Positions 16,263 through 23,971 of a stretch of DNA of 40,061 nt are shown here, piece after piece. Source of the DNA: an uncultured Verrucomicrobia subdivision 3 bacterium (GTDB lineage: Bacteria > Verrucomicrobiota > Verrucomicrobiia > Limisphaerales > DASXHY01); NCBI GenBank assembly GCA_937890005.1, contig CALBZA010000077.1, positions 1 through 40,061 of the forward strand, in the 5' to 3' direction. Every line of letters starts with the position of its first letter. Position 1 is the first letter of the stretch. The translations under genes and the position numbers were made by a program. Below the pieces are notes generated by a model that saw only the letters and a program-made list of their open reading frames with translations, did not search any database and was not told the DNA's origin.

Positions 16263-16298
16263 CTCGTTAACAATCCGCTTAAGCGGGGCGTTAATGAG
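16263..16298. other. Extended near-palindrome downstream of the M48 gene
   Basis: Outer arms CTCGTTAAC (16263-16271) and GTTAATGAG (16290-16298) pair with one mismatch. They flank the perfect 12-bp palindrome CCGCTTAAGCGG (16275-16286), with 3-nt unpaired spacers. It ends 2 bp from the stop codon of the Ste24-like gene. No T-run follows on the minus strand. It could be a protein-binding site or a terminator-like hairpin. Confidence 0.6.
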
Positions 16299-16299
16299 A

Positions 16300-17550
16300 T
16301 CAAACGGCACGCCTCAATGCCGCCTCCCGCTCCAGCAACGCAGGGTGCGAATAGTAAAAGCTGCTATAGATCGGATGCGGTGTGAGGTTGCTCAGATTTT
16401 TCTCGTTCAACTTCCGCAACGCGCCGATCAGCGAATCCGCCTCGGACATCACCTTCGCCGCGAACGCGTCCGCTTCGTATTCATGCTTCCGCGACAACCA
16501 GTGGGTCAAAGGCGAAAACCAGAAGGTCACCACTCCGGAAAGCAATGCGAAGAGCAGCAGCGCGGGCGCGATGTTGCCCGGCTCAAACCCGAACGCACGA
16601 TAAAACCAGTCCTGCCGCGCCAGCCATGCGACAATGAAAAATCCGAGCAGCGACGACATCGCCGAAATCATCAACATCTTTGGAATGTGCATCTTCTTGT
16701 AATGACCGATCTCGTGCGCAAGCACCGCTTCCAACTCCGATTCCGAAAGCTGCTCGATCAGCGTGTCGAACAGAACGATCTTTCGAAATCCACCGAACCC
16801 GGTGAAGAACGCATTCGAATGGCGCGATCGACGGCTGCCATCCATCACCTGAATGCTCTGGGCGCGAAACGCGGTCCGCTCGGCGAGTTTCAGCAGCCGT
16901 TCGCGCAAGGAGCCTTCCGGCAGCGGAGTGAACTTGTTGAACAGCGGCAGGATCAACACCGGCGCGAGGACGAGCATGATCAATTGAAACGCCATCAACG
17001 CTCCCCATGCCCAAAGCCACCACAAGTCGCCGGTCCATTCCACAATTTTCAAAATGAGCGCCAGCAGCGGCAGACCGATCAACGCCGAAAGCAAAAGCCC
17101 CTTCAGCCGGTCCAGCCACCATGTTTTTTGCGTGGACGTATTGAACCCGAAACGTTGTTCCAGCCGGAACTGACCGAGCCACGCAAAGGGAAGTCCAGTG
17201 ATCGAGAGCGCCACACCTGCTGCGAACAGGAATCCCGCCATCACCCACACCGAATCGCCGAACGTTGAAACCTTCCGAAAAAACCACGGAAGCACGCCGC
17301 TGAACAGAACGGTCAGCAGCACCGCGGTGTCATACACGCCCTCCACCTGTCCGAACCGGCTGCGGGCCAGCGTGTATTCGACCGACTTCGTATAAGTGGC
17401 AGGATCGATGAACCCGCGAAACGCGTCGGGAACCTCTGCAGCATGACGCCGCACGTTCCGCTGATTCAACGCGGCGAGCCACAATTCTGTGGAAAGACGC
17501 AGAATGACCAGCGCGATGACAGCAATGACCATGATCGTGGTGATTTCCAT
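16300..17550 (-). CDS. M48 family zinc metalloprotease, Ste24/CAAX prenyl protease 1 type
   Basis: 416 residues from the ATG at 17550 (MEITTIMVIAVIALVILRL). A longer frame reaching 17730 only adds residues encoded by an intergenic inverted repeat, so it is rejected. The protein has an N-terminal membrane helix, several further transmembrane segments and the zinc site HEIGH (279-283) with the third ligand E357 in EYEAD. SNAFFTGFGGFRKIVLFDTL upstream of the zinc site is characteristic of Ste24-type M48 enzymes. Length and layout match bacterial Ste24 homologues, which act in the inner membrane on membrane or misfolded proteins; the natural substrate here is unknown. The gene is divergent from panD. 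Confidence 0.92.
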   Translation of the reverse strand: MEITTIMVIAVIALVILRLSTELWLAALNQRNVRRHAAEVPDAFRGFIDPATYTKSVEYTLARSRFGQVEGVYDTAVLLTVLFSGVLPWFFRKVSTFGDSVWVMAGFLFAAGVALSITGLPFAWLGQFRLEQRFGFNTSTQKTWWLDRLKGLLLSALIGLPLLALILKIVEWTGDLWWLWAWGALMAFQLIMLVLAPVLILPLFNKFTPLPEGSLRERLLKLAERTAFRAQSIQVMDGSRRSRHSNAFFTGFGGFRKIVLFDTLIEQLSESELEAVLAHEIGHYKKMHIPKMLMISAMSSLLGFFIVAWLARQDWFYRAFGFEPGNIAPALLLFALLSGVVTFWFSPLTHWLSRKHEYEADAFAAKVMSEADSLIGALRKLNEKNLSNLTPHPIYSSFYYSHPALLEREAALRRAV

Positions 17551-17631
17551 AGGCGCAGTGAACTTAGTGATTTGCGTCGGGCGCGCGAGCAGATTTCCAA
17601 ATTCCCAAGCGTCTGCCTGGAACAAAATGTT

Positions 17632-17726
17632 ACAGAAGGTAACGAAGAAAACGAAGTGGGAGGAGGACCGGATGACGCCAGCTTCTGTTTTGACAGATTC
17701 CCTTCGTTCTCTTCGTTCCCTTCTGT
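17632..17726. repeat. Long inverted repeat (25-nt arms) in the M48-panD divergent interval
   Basis: The left arm at 17632-17656 (ACAGAAGGTAACGAAGAAAA...) and the right arm at 17702-17726 are reverse complements with only two mismatches in 25. They enclose a 45-nt spacer. The whole 17551-17883 interval otherwise holds no gene that I can see. The arms also show an internal 9-bp periodicity (CTTCGTTCT CTTCGTTCC CTTCTGTTC). The element could form a long hairpin or be a non-autonomous mobile repeat. Confidence 0.75.
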
Positions 17727-17883
17727 TCAAATCCGTGACCTACCGTTTTTCCTCCGGAAACAGTGATTGAATCAGCGCACTTGTTTTCTATATTGAAACG
17801 CGCTTCCGAACACCGCTGCGATTGAATTTCCGCGATTCGGGACGATGTTGGCACACGCAGAGGCGCTGCCACGATTGATCACA

Positions 17884-18246
17884 ATGCAATTTTATCTGCT
17901 CAAGTCGAAGATTCACCGGGCCACCGTCACGGGCGGCAATGTCCGCTACGAAGGCAGCCTGACCATCGATTCCGAACTCATGGAATTGGTCGGCATGCTT
18001 CCCTACGAACGCATCCTCTGCAGCAACATGGAGAACGGGAACCGGTTCGAAACCTACGCCATTCCGGGCGATCCCGGTTCCGGCGAAATCATTTTGAACG
18101 GCGCCGCCGCTCACATGGGCAAGCCGGGCGATTCGCTCACCATCATGAGCTTCACCGCCGTACCAAAAAAGAAGGCGTTGAAGTGGAAGCCCAAGGTCAT
18201 CGTCCTCGGGCCGAAAAACCGCGTCGCCAACCGTCGCGGCATTTGA
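17884..18246 (+). CDS. panD: Aspartate 1-decarboxylase (pyruvoyl-dependent)
   Basis: Converts L-aspartate to beta-alanine for pantothenate and coenzyme A synthesis in the cytoplasm. From the ATG at 17884 the protein is 120 residues and aligns without gaps to the family start: K9 and H11 in LLKSKIHRATVTGG, and the self-cleavage pair Gly24-Ser25 in RYEGSLTID, exactly where the precursor is cut to form the pyruvoyl group. Downstream the NGNRFETYAIPG and NGAAAH motifs are also typical. A frame start at 17845 would add 13 residues not found in the family. The gene stands alone; no other pantothenate gene is nearby. A hairpin follows the stop. Confidence 0.96.
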   Translation: MQFYLLKSKIHRATVTGGNVRYEGSLTIDSELMELVGMLPYERILCSNMENGNRFETYAIPGDPGSGEIILNGAAAHMGKPGDSLTIMSFTAVPKKKALKWKPKVIVLGPKNRVANRRGI

Positions 18247-18269
18247 CTTGCGGATTGCATTGACCTGTC

Positions 18270-18291
18270 CGCGGCTCTAGCGTGAGCCGCG
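18270..18291 (+). terminator. Hairpin after panD, possible terminator
   Basis: CGCGGCTC-TAGCGT-GAGCCGCG is a perfect 8-bp stem 24 bp after the panD stop and 21 bp before the GAF gene start. There is no T-run, so termination would be weak or factor-assisted. Confidence 0.4.
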
Positions 18292-18312
18292 TCATAGTTC
18301 ACAGGATCACGC

Positions 18313-18924
18313 ATGAACGACGCACCCTCGGCAACAGAGAAGAAAAGACTCAAGGTCCTCTGGCAATACGATGTGCTCGACACCGTTCCGGAGGAGATTT
18401 TCGACGACCTCACCGAACTGGCCGCGCGCATCTGCGAAGCGCCAATCGCTCTCATCTCGCTCGTGGATGAAAACCGCCAGTGGTTCAAGTCCAAGGTCGG
18501 CCTGACCGTTTCCGAAACGTCACGCGACACATCCTTCTGCGCGCACGCCATCCAGCAGGAAGGGCTCTTCATCATTCCCGATGCCACCAAGGACAAACGG
18601 TTCGCAACGAATCCGCTCGTGGTGTCCGATCCCAAGATTCGCTTTTACGCCGGCGCGCCGTTGATCTCCCCCGACGGCTACGCGCTCGGAACGCTGTGTG
18701 TCATCGACAAAGTGCCGCGCGAGTTGCGGCCGGAACAACAGCAGGCGCTGCGTGTCCTGTCACGGCACGTGATGACGCAGCTTGAACTGCGGCGACATGC
18801 CAGGGAACTCGCCAACGCCACACAGGCAAAGGAAAGCGCCAGCACGGAATTGTCGCAGGCTCGCGAGGAAATCGCCCGGTTGAAGAAGGAGCTGGAATCG
18901 CTCAAAAACGCCGGCAAAGGTTGA
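18313..18924 (+). CDS. GAF domain sensor protein with C-terminal coiled coil
   Basis: 203 residues, soluble. The first ~160 residues form a GAF domain of the type often placed before histidine kinases and cyclases: LWQYDVLDTVPEEIFDDLTE, ICEAPIALISLVDENRQWFKS, a DTSFCAHAI motif and FYAGAPLISPDGYALGTLCV. Such domains bind small molecules, chromophores or redox signals. The cysteine in SFCAHAI is conserved in this subgroup. No kinase, cyclase or other output domain follows, only a ~45-residue helix (ELSQAREEIARLKKELESLK) predicted to coil. A regulatory role with an unknown partner is inferred. Confidence 0.88.
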   Translation: MNDAPSATEKKRLKVLWQYDVLDTVPEEIFDDLTELAARICEAPIALISLVDENRQWFKSKVGLTVSETSRDTSFCAHAIQQEGLFIIPDATKDKRFATNPLVVSDPKIRFYAGAPLISPDGYALGTLCVIDKVPRELRPEQQQALRVLSRHVMTQLELRRHARELANATQAKESASTELSQAREEIARLKKELESLKNAGKG

Positions 18925-18929
18925 CCGGG

Positions 18930-18981
18930 GCGCGGAGCATCGCGATGAGTTTTGGAGCAACGCGCGGGGCGATGCTCGCGC
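18930..18981. repeat. REP-like imperfect palindrome between convergent genes
   Basis: GCGCGGAGCATCGC (18930-18943) and GCGATGCTCGCGC (18969-18981) are complementary apart from one extra G, with a 25-nt spacer. It lies between the convergent GAF and XdhC genes, where it may also act as a transcription barrier. Confidence 0.6.
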
Positions 18982-19026
18982 TCCAACACAGGCTCGCAGA
19001 AGGAAACTTCACCAATCTCACAGTAT

Positions 19027-19998
19027 TCAAACGCGACTGCCTTGCGTGGCGCGTCGATCGGCAAAACTGTTTTCCGTCCGGTTCACCAGTTCCGCACGTT
19101 TCTGAATGAACTGCGCCATGATGCTCACCGCGATTTCCGGAACGGTTCGCGAGCCGATCCGAATTCCCACCGGGCACGCCACCTTTTGCAATTGTTCCGG
19201 CGTCGCGATTCCCTCCTCGCGGAAATGATCGAAGATCGTTCGCGCTTTCCGCGCGCTGCCGATCATTCCCAGGAACACGAACGGCCGCCGAATCCAATCC
19301 TTCAACACCAGCGCGTCATGACGATGCCCGCGCGTCACGATCAGGCCAAAGGACGGCACGGGCGGCAGATCGATTGAACCCAGTTCCTCCCAAACGCCGA
19401 CGCGAAGTTTTACGTCCGGGGGGAAGAATTCACAGCTCGCCAGTGCCGGACGATCGTCAAAGACCGTGACGTCAAAATCGAGTTGCACCGCCAGTGGCGC
19501 GACGGCCTGTGAAATGTGTCCGGCCCCGGCGATCCATAAAGCGCAGGGCGGATTAACCGTTTCCGAGTAAAGCACGGGTGACGCTTCAGCGTTCCCCAAT
19601 CGAAGCGCAAAATCCTCGGCGACCGTCCAGGTCATCGTTGATTTCCGCCCGGCGAGCGTCTCCCAGAATTCGGCTCCAATCTGCTGTGCGTTGGGAAGAA
19701 TGACGCCGAACACCTTGCCGCCGCAGATCAATCCGTCGTCCCAGCCGAAATCGTGGTCGAGGAGCAGATCGAATTTCTCAGGTTCGCCCGTGCGCAATGA
19801 TTCCATTGCGCGATACTGAATCTCCGCTTCAAGGCAGCCGCCGCCCAATGTTCCCACGATGGTTCCATCCGCGCGAAAAAGAGCTTTCGCGCCAACCTTC
19901 TGGGGGCTTGATCCTTTGACGCCGGTGATGATTCCGAGCGCGACCGGCTCGTTGTTGCGAGCCGCATCCGCCAGCGCCTGGAACACCGCGTTTTGCAT
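19027..19998 (-). CDS. XdhC/CoxI family molybdenum-cofactor insertion protein
   Basis: 323 residues from the ATG at 19998 (MQNAVFQALADAARNNEPVA). A frame extending to 20193 overlaps the upstream zinc-ribbon gene and adds Arg-rich, non-family sequence. The N-terminal XdhC_CoxI domain is recognised by ALGIITGVKGSSPQKVGAKA and GGGCLEAEIQ. The C-terminal XdhC Rossmann domain is recognised by LWIAGAGHISQAVAPLA, VTRGHRHD, FLGMIGSARKA and CPVGIRIGSRTVPEIAVSI. XdhC proteins bind molybdenum cofactor and mature xanthine-dehydrogenase-family enzymes. No such hydroxylase gene is nearby, so its client must be elsewhere. The gene starts 32 bp after the zinc-ribbon gene stop and is likely cotranscribed with it. 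Confidence 0.92.
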   Translation of the reverse strand: MQNAVFQALADAARNNEPVALGIITGVKGSSPQKVGAKALFRADGTIVGTLGGGCLEAEIQYRAMESLRTGEPEKFDLLLDHDFGWDDGLICGGKVFGVILPNAQQIGAEFWETLAGRKSTMTWTVAEDFALRLGNAEASPVLYSETVNPPCALWIAGAGHISQAVAPLAVQLDFDVTVFDDRPALASCEFFPPDVKLRVGVWEELGSIDLPPVPSFGLIVTRGHRHDALVLKDWIRRPFVFLGMIGSARKARTIFDHFREEGIATPEQLQKVACPVGIRIGSRTVPEIAVSIMAQFIQKRAELVNRTENSFADRRATQGSRV

Positions 19999-20030
19999 TG
20001 GTGAATAGGAACGCGGGAAGGCGTCGATGG

Positions 20031-20471
20031 TTACAACGCGTCCTGGCTCGCGGTCTTCATCCGGTAGAGCGCCCGGATGGCCGCGGGCGACATTCCCTGC
20101 TGCTGGCGCGCAGCTTTCTCCAGCTCGCCTTTTTCGTATCGAATCTGTTCGAGTTCGCCCGCATCGAGCCAGAATCCCGCGCAGGCCGGACATTCGTCGA
20201 TCTCAACCTTGATCCTGGGACTGAAGAGGCGGCGGCGGAGCTTCATCTGAAGACAGCGGGGACATTCGCGGCGACGCGCAAAGTCGACACGCACATTCGG
20301 ATCACGCGGAACATGCAGCAGTGCTTCGCCAGCCCCTTCCGCCGCGTCATCCACCTGCTGGAGTTCAAAAAGATCAAACCAGATTCCGCCGCATCCGCCG
20401 CGGCAGACATCGACCCGCAGGTCGTCGATCTGGACTTCAGTTAACTGATGTGAACAGGCGGGACAGTTCAT
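20031..20471 (-). CDS. Zinc-ribbon (zf-TFIIB type) protein
   Basis: 146 residues. The N-terminus is a zf-TFIIB-like ribbon: C3-x2-C6, then VDVCRGGCGGIWFDLFELQQ, the common CxxCxGxWfD..EL signature. A second ribbon of the same type follows: CPRCLQ ... IDECPACAGFWLDAGELEQI. The C-terminus is helical and charged. Proteins with this paired signature are widespread in bacteria; their role is unknown, and metal binding is inferred from the cysteines. It is followed closely by xdhC on the same strand. Confidence 0.88.
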   Translation of the reverse strand: MNCPACSHQLTEVQIDDLRVDVCRGGCGGIWFDLFELQQVDDAAEGAGEALLHVPRDPNVRVDFARRRECPRCLQMKLRRRLFSPRIKVEIDECPACAGFWLDAGELEQIRYEKGELEKAARQQQGMSPAAIRALYRMKTASQDAL

Positions 20472-20557
20472 GGCTAAATATTGAGTTAAATTTCAAGGGG
20501 CCAGATTCTGCATCAGCGGCCGTTTTTGCTCAACTGTCGCGTAACAACAGGTTTTCA

Positions 20558-22123
20558 TCAAAACACACCCAGCCGCCGGGCGCTTCGCGCAAGGTTGCGG
20601 CGAACCTCTTCCCGGTGGTGCGCATCGTGAAACTCAACCGGATTCCTATCATCCGTCAATACGCGTCCGCTCGAAGGATCGGTGCTTACGATGGTCGAAT
20701 AAGCAATCCGCGCATCGGTCAGGACAAGCCGGTGAACCGAAGTCAGATCGATCTGCCGGACCATCGCCGGCTCCTCCCGATCCGTCGCCACAAAGTAAAT
20801 CTGGCCGCCTCCGAAATGCATTCGCACTCCCCGAAAAACCGCCTGCAACGTCTTGTTCAGCGACGCCGCGAAAAAATCCTTTCCACGGTCCAGTTCGCAA
20901 AATGCGTTGATCACCAGCACCCCGCCCGGACGCAGCACATTGCGAATGGATTCAAACGCTTCCCTGGTCATCAAATGCGACGGCGACGAATCGCCCAGGA
21001 ACGCGTCCAGCACAACGGCATCGTAACGATTCGTCGCGCGATTTAAAAAATGACGCCCGTCATCAATGGTGAGCTGAACTTTTTTCGAATCGAAGTCAAA
21101 GAACCGTTCCGCCACTGGAACGACGGCAGGATTGATTTCAACCACATCCACGGCAATGCCGTCGCGGGCGAATTCCATCGGCACAATGCCAACTCCCATT
21201 CCGATGCAGAGCGCCGTTTCGATGTTTGTGGTGTAAGCCCGCGCGAGTCCGGACAACATGTAGGTGAATGTGGAGGCGCTTTGCCGAAGTTCGGGATCGT
21301 AGGTGTTCTGGATCAGGTTGTCGTTGGAATAAAACCGCATGCGCCCGTCGTCACGATCCAGCACCTGAATCATTCCGAAATGTGAATTGCCCCGAAAAAC
21401 CTCCCTGAACTCGCCGTTTGCTGGTGCGTCCTTCTGAAACAGGAGCCCGACGATTCCCAGCAATCCCAGCGCAACCGCCGCAAGTGGTTTCGCTGAAAGC
21501 CGCCTGACCATTACGAAATAAAACCCGCCCACCAACAGCAGCATGCCGGCGGTGAGATACATCGAAACCGAATTCGCCAGCAACGGAACCATCACGTAAC
21601 TCACCAGCAGAGTGCCGGCAAAACTGCCAAAGGTTCCAATTGCCGTCAGCCTTCCGACGTTTCCACCGACACCTGTGACCGAGGACGTGATCACCCGGAC
21701 GAGAAACGGCCCTGTCATCGCCAGCAGAGCCAGCGGCACGAAAAACAGAAACGCCGAAGCAAACAATGAACCGATGGCGAGATTGAAATCCAGACAGCGA
21801 TACGCCACCGGACCGCAGGCCGGAACTGTTACGATCAGATAGATCGCCGCCGAAATGATTGCCCAATACAGCGTGTCGAGTTTCTGCGAGCGATCGGACA
21901 GCTTCCCTCCGGCATAATAGCCACAGGCCAGCGCGACGAGTGTCACGGCGATCTGCGCGGTCCAGACAAAGTGCGATGTCCCGATGTATGGCGACAGCAT
22001 CTTTGCACCAAGAATTTCAACGATCATGATCGCGGCGCCGGTCACTGCGGTTGTGAAGAACAGAAAACCTCTGATCGGACCTGGCGATGTCGCCTGAGCA
22101 GGTTGTGCGGAAGGCTTTTTCAC
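20558..22123 (-). CDS. Membrane-fused spermidine-synthase-like protein
   Basis: 521 residues. Residues 1-225 contain about seven hydrophobic segments (GFLFFTTAVTGAAIMIVEIL, AQIAVTLVALACGYYAGG and others) of the fused transporter-like type. Residues about 250-500 are a spermidine-synthase/SAM-methyltransferase fold with ALCIGMGVGIVPMEF near 304, VDVVEINPAVV, IDDGRHFL near 354 and DAVVLDAFLGD near 370. The LGAKMLSPYIGTS segment near the start is typical of this membrane subgroup. The aminopropyl acceptor is not known, and these fused proteins are often not true spermidine synthases. It lies 86 bp upstream of the zinc-ribbon gene on the same strand, possibly one transcript. Confidence 0.87.
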   Translation of the reverse strand: MKKPSAQPAQATSPGPIRGFLFFTTAVTGAAIMIVEILGAKMLSPYIGTSHFVWTAQIAVTLVALACGYYAGGKLSDRSQKLDTLYWAIISAAIYLIVTVPACGPVAYRCLDFNLAIGSLFASAFLFFVPLALLAMTGPFLVRVITSSVTGVGGNVGRLTAIGTFGSFAGTLLVSYVMVPLLANSVSMYLTAGMLLLVGGFYFVMVRRLSAKPLAAVALGLLGIVGLLFQKDAPANGEFREVFRGNSHFGMIQVLDRDDGRMRFYSNDNLIQNTYDPELRQSASTFTYMLSGLARAYTTNIETALCIGMGVGIVPMEFARDGIAVDVVEINPAVVPVAERFFDFDSKKVQLTIDDGRHFLNRATNRYDAVVLDAFLGDSSPSHLMTREAFESIRNVLRPGGVLVINAFCELDRGKDFFAASLNKTLQAVFRGVRMHFGGGQIYFVATDREEPAMVRQIDLTSVHRLVLTDARIAYSTIVSTDPSSGRVLTDDRNPVEFHDAHHREEVRRNLARSARRLGVF

Positions 22124-22183
22124 GCCGCGAGTCTATTGGAGAACGAAAGCCGGGCAATGTTTTCTCCGCGAGTCAGGCTTTGG

Positions 22184-22204
22184 CCCAATGCCCAATGCCC
22201 AATG
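22184..22204. repeat. Three tandem CCCAATG heptamers
   Basis: Exactly three head-to-tail copies of CCCAATG lie in the gap between the divergent spermidine-synthase-like and DUF554 genes. Confidence 0.7.
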
Positions 22205-22298
22205 AAATCATCCGGCATTAAACATTTCTCCTTTGTCATCGACGCTTTCGCTCACTTTGGACTTTGAACTTGCCCGCGGGAATGGTTCAGTTTGCGCC

Positions 22299-23027
22299 GT
22301 GGTTGGAACCTGGATCAATGTCGTTGGAATCGTGTTGGGCAGCATCTGCGGGCTGCTCTGGAAAAATCCCATTTCCACGGCCAACCAGCTCCTCGTGAAG
22401 GTGGTGCTTGGAGCACTCCTCGCACTCTGCGGATTGCATCTCACCTGGATGGGATTGAGCGAAAGCGGCTCGTTCCTTCACGGGCTCAAACAACTGCTGA
22501 TCACGATCGTCTCTCTCACAATCGGCAAGCTGATCGGGAAACTGCTGCACCTTCAAAAGGGATCGAACTGGCTCGGACAATTTGCCCGAAAGAAAATGAC
22601 CGAGACCAAACCGGATCACCCGAATCAATTCAGCGACGGTTTCATCGTCTGCGCCCTGCTGTTCTGCGCCGCACCGTTGAGCGTTGTGGGAGCGATCGCG
22701 GAAGGACTCGATCATTACTTCTTCCCGCTGGCGCTGAAGGGTGTGATGGACGGATTGGGCGCGATGAGTTTTGTGATCATGTTTGGAGCTGGCGTGGCAT
22801 TGTCGTCGGTTCCGGTAATGATGTTTCAGGGCATCATCACGCTTGCAACCGCGCGATATCTTCTCCCGTTGCTCGAACAACACGCATTGCTGCCATCGGT
22901 CAACGTAACCGCAGGCCTTTTGATCTTCTGTGTCTCCGTGATCGTATTCGAGATCAAGAAGGTGGAAATCACGGATTACCTTCCCAGCCTTGCTGTGGCA
23001 CCGTTTTTGACCTATTGGCTTCGCTAA
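22299..23027 (+). CDS. DUF554 family membrane protein
   Basis: A multi-pass membrane protein of about 242 residues. I chose the GTG at 22299 because the family begins with a short V/I-G-T-x-x-N-V-x-x-I-x-x-G-S motif, here VGTWINVVGIVLGSICGLL. The TTG at 22233 would add 22 unrelated residues. Other family features: GKLIGKLLHLQKG, the FSDGFIVCALLFCAAPLSVVG segment and a GVMDGLGAMSFVIMFGAGVA segment, each a membrane helix with Gly-rich packing. Function is unknown in the family; a transporter-like role is often assumed. Nothing nearby suggests a substrate. Confidence 0.85.
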   Translation: MVGTWINVVGIVLGSICGLLWKNPISTANQLLVKVVLGALLALCGLHLTWMGLSESGSFLHGLKQLLITIVSLTIGKLIGKLLHLQKGSNWLGQFARKKMTETKPDHPNQFSDGFIVCALLFCAAPLSVVGAIAEGLDHYFFPLALKGVMDGLGAMSFVIMFGAGVALSSVPVMMFQGIITLATARYLLPLLEQHALLPSVNVTAGLLIFCVSVIVFEIKKVEITDYLPSLAVAPFLTYWLR

Positions 23028-23194
23028 CAGCCGGTTCTGTCGTCCGGGTCGAATCACACAAGAAAAACCTCTTCATCCTTTGCGGCCGCCCACTTCGGAC
23101 CGTCGCAAAAAGGCCTTCTTTTACGATTTCGAACCGTGCTTTTGGGGTTCAAACCCCATGGCAATTGACCCTGTTCGGTTTCATTGTCGCCACC

Positions 23195-23755
23195 ATGCAA
23201 AACGGCCTTCCATTTCCTCCTCTTCGAGCCTCGGCAATCGAGGACAAAACGCAGTTCAACATCGTCATTGCGTACGAGGATTTTGAAACCGGAAAGCTCG
23301 CCAAAAACACCGCCGATTTTCTCGTCGAACACCTCGATCCGGATTTCCAATTCAACAACCAGATGTGGAAGTTCGAGGTTCTGACGATCCCGAAGTTGCG
23401 CGAGCTCGCCGCCAAAGACGCAGCGACCGCCGACATCATCATTATCGCAACGCACGGAATCCACGACCTCCCGCGCGACGTGAAAGCCTGGCTGGAGATG
23501 GCATTTGAGGAGGGTATTCACGCCATAGGCATGGTGGCGCTTTTCGATGAACATTCTGCCATGGACAACCCGGCACGCAGTTATCTGGAAGCACTCGCAG
23601 AAGGTGCGAACCTCGAGTTCTTTTCACAACCTGCTTCTACTGCCCGGCCCAATGACGGCATCACCGCGCGAACCGAATCCAGCACCACATTGTCGATCCT
23701 CGCAAGTTACAGCGATAACGGCCGGAACATTTCACATTGGGGCATAAACGAATAA
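23195..23755 (+). CDS. Orphan alpha/beta protein, unknown function
   Basis: 186 residues from the ATG at 23195. The open frame extends far upstream, but that part lies out of frame over the DUF554 gene. I do not recognise a named family. The pattern reads as a Rossmann or receiver-like fold: strand FNIVIAYED, helix, strand WKFEVLTI, helix KLRELAAKDAATA, strand DIIIIATHG, helix DVKAWLEMAFEEG, strand AIGMVALF, helix, strand LEFFSQ, then a Thr/Ser-rich segment ending in NGRNISHWGINE. There is no signal peptide and no catalytic residue I can name. It lies directly before a 61-codon gene and the LigD polymerase gene on the same strand, so cotranscription with the NHEJ genes is possible. Confidence 0.75.
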   Translation: MQNGLPFPPLRASAIEDKTQFNIVIAYEDFETGKLAKNTADFLVEHLDPDFQFNNQMWKFEVLTIPKLRELAAKDAATADIIIIATHGIHDLPRDVKAWLEMAFEEGIHAIGMVALFDEHSAMDNPARSYLEALAEGANLEFFSQPASTARPNDGITARTESSTTLSILASYSDNGRNISHWGINE

Positions 23756-23760
23756 ACGCC

Positions 23761-23946
23761 ATGGCACGCAAACTGAAACCTGAAGAGGCTGAAGTCTTCA
23801 ACGGCGCATTGGAAAACAACCAGGTGCCCACCGACCCGGACGCCTTCCAACGCAGCCTTCTGGACAAGCAGGACGAATCGCTCGAACTGACGCTCGTTCC
23901 AGGAATGTGGATCAGCAGCGCTCCGTCCGGCCCGTCGCGTCACTGA
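23761..23946 (+). CDS. Small hypothetical protein (61 aa)
   Basis: A short frame beginning ATG at 23761, 5 bp after the previous stop, encoding a soluble acidic protein (MARKLKPEEAEVFNGALENN at the start) that ends in a Pro/Ser tail. Its spacing between two co-directional genes and its sensible codon usage make it plausible. It has no recognised domain or clear Shine-Dalgarno sequence. It could be a small partner of either neighbour or not a gene at all. Confidence 0.5.
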   Translation: MARKLKPEEAEVFNGALENNQVPTDPDAFQRSLLDKQDESLELTLVPGMWISSAPSGPSRH

Positions 23947-23971
23947 TCGCGACCATCCCGAATTCATCATC

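Noticed and set aside
17551..17730. N-terminal extension of the Ste24-like protease
   Set aside because: The added codons come from the 17632-17726 inverted repeat (MNRRERRERRE), and the proper membrane start is at 17550.
19999..20193. N-terminal extension of XdhC
   Set aside because: It overlaps the zinc-ribbon gene in a different frame and is Arg-rich and unlike any XdhC. The start at 19998 fits the family.
23143..23158. tRNA T-arm-like sequence GGGGTTCAAACCCC
   Set aside because: The T-loop-like hexamer is present, but I find no matching acceptor, D or anticodon arm around it and no CCA end. It is a short palindrome.
22292..23194. Long open frame over the DUF554 gene in another reading frame
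   Set aside because: Its translation is Arg/His/Pro-rich without family signals, and the DUF554 frame is clearly coding. Only the part from the ATG at 23195 is a believable gene.
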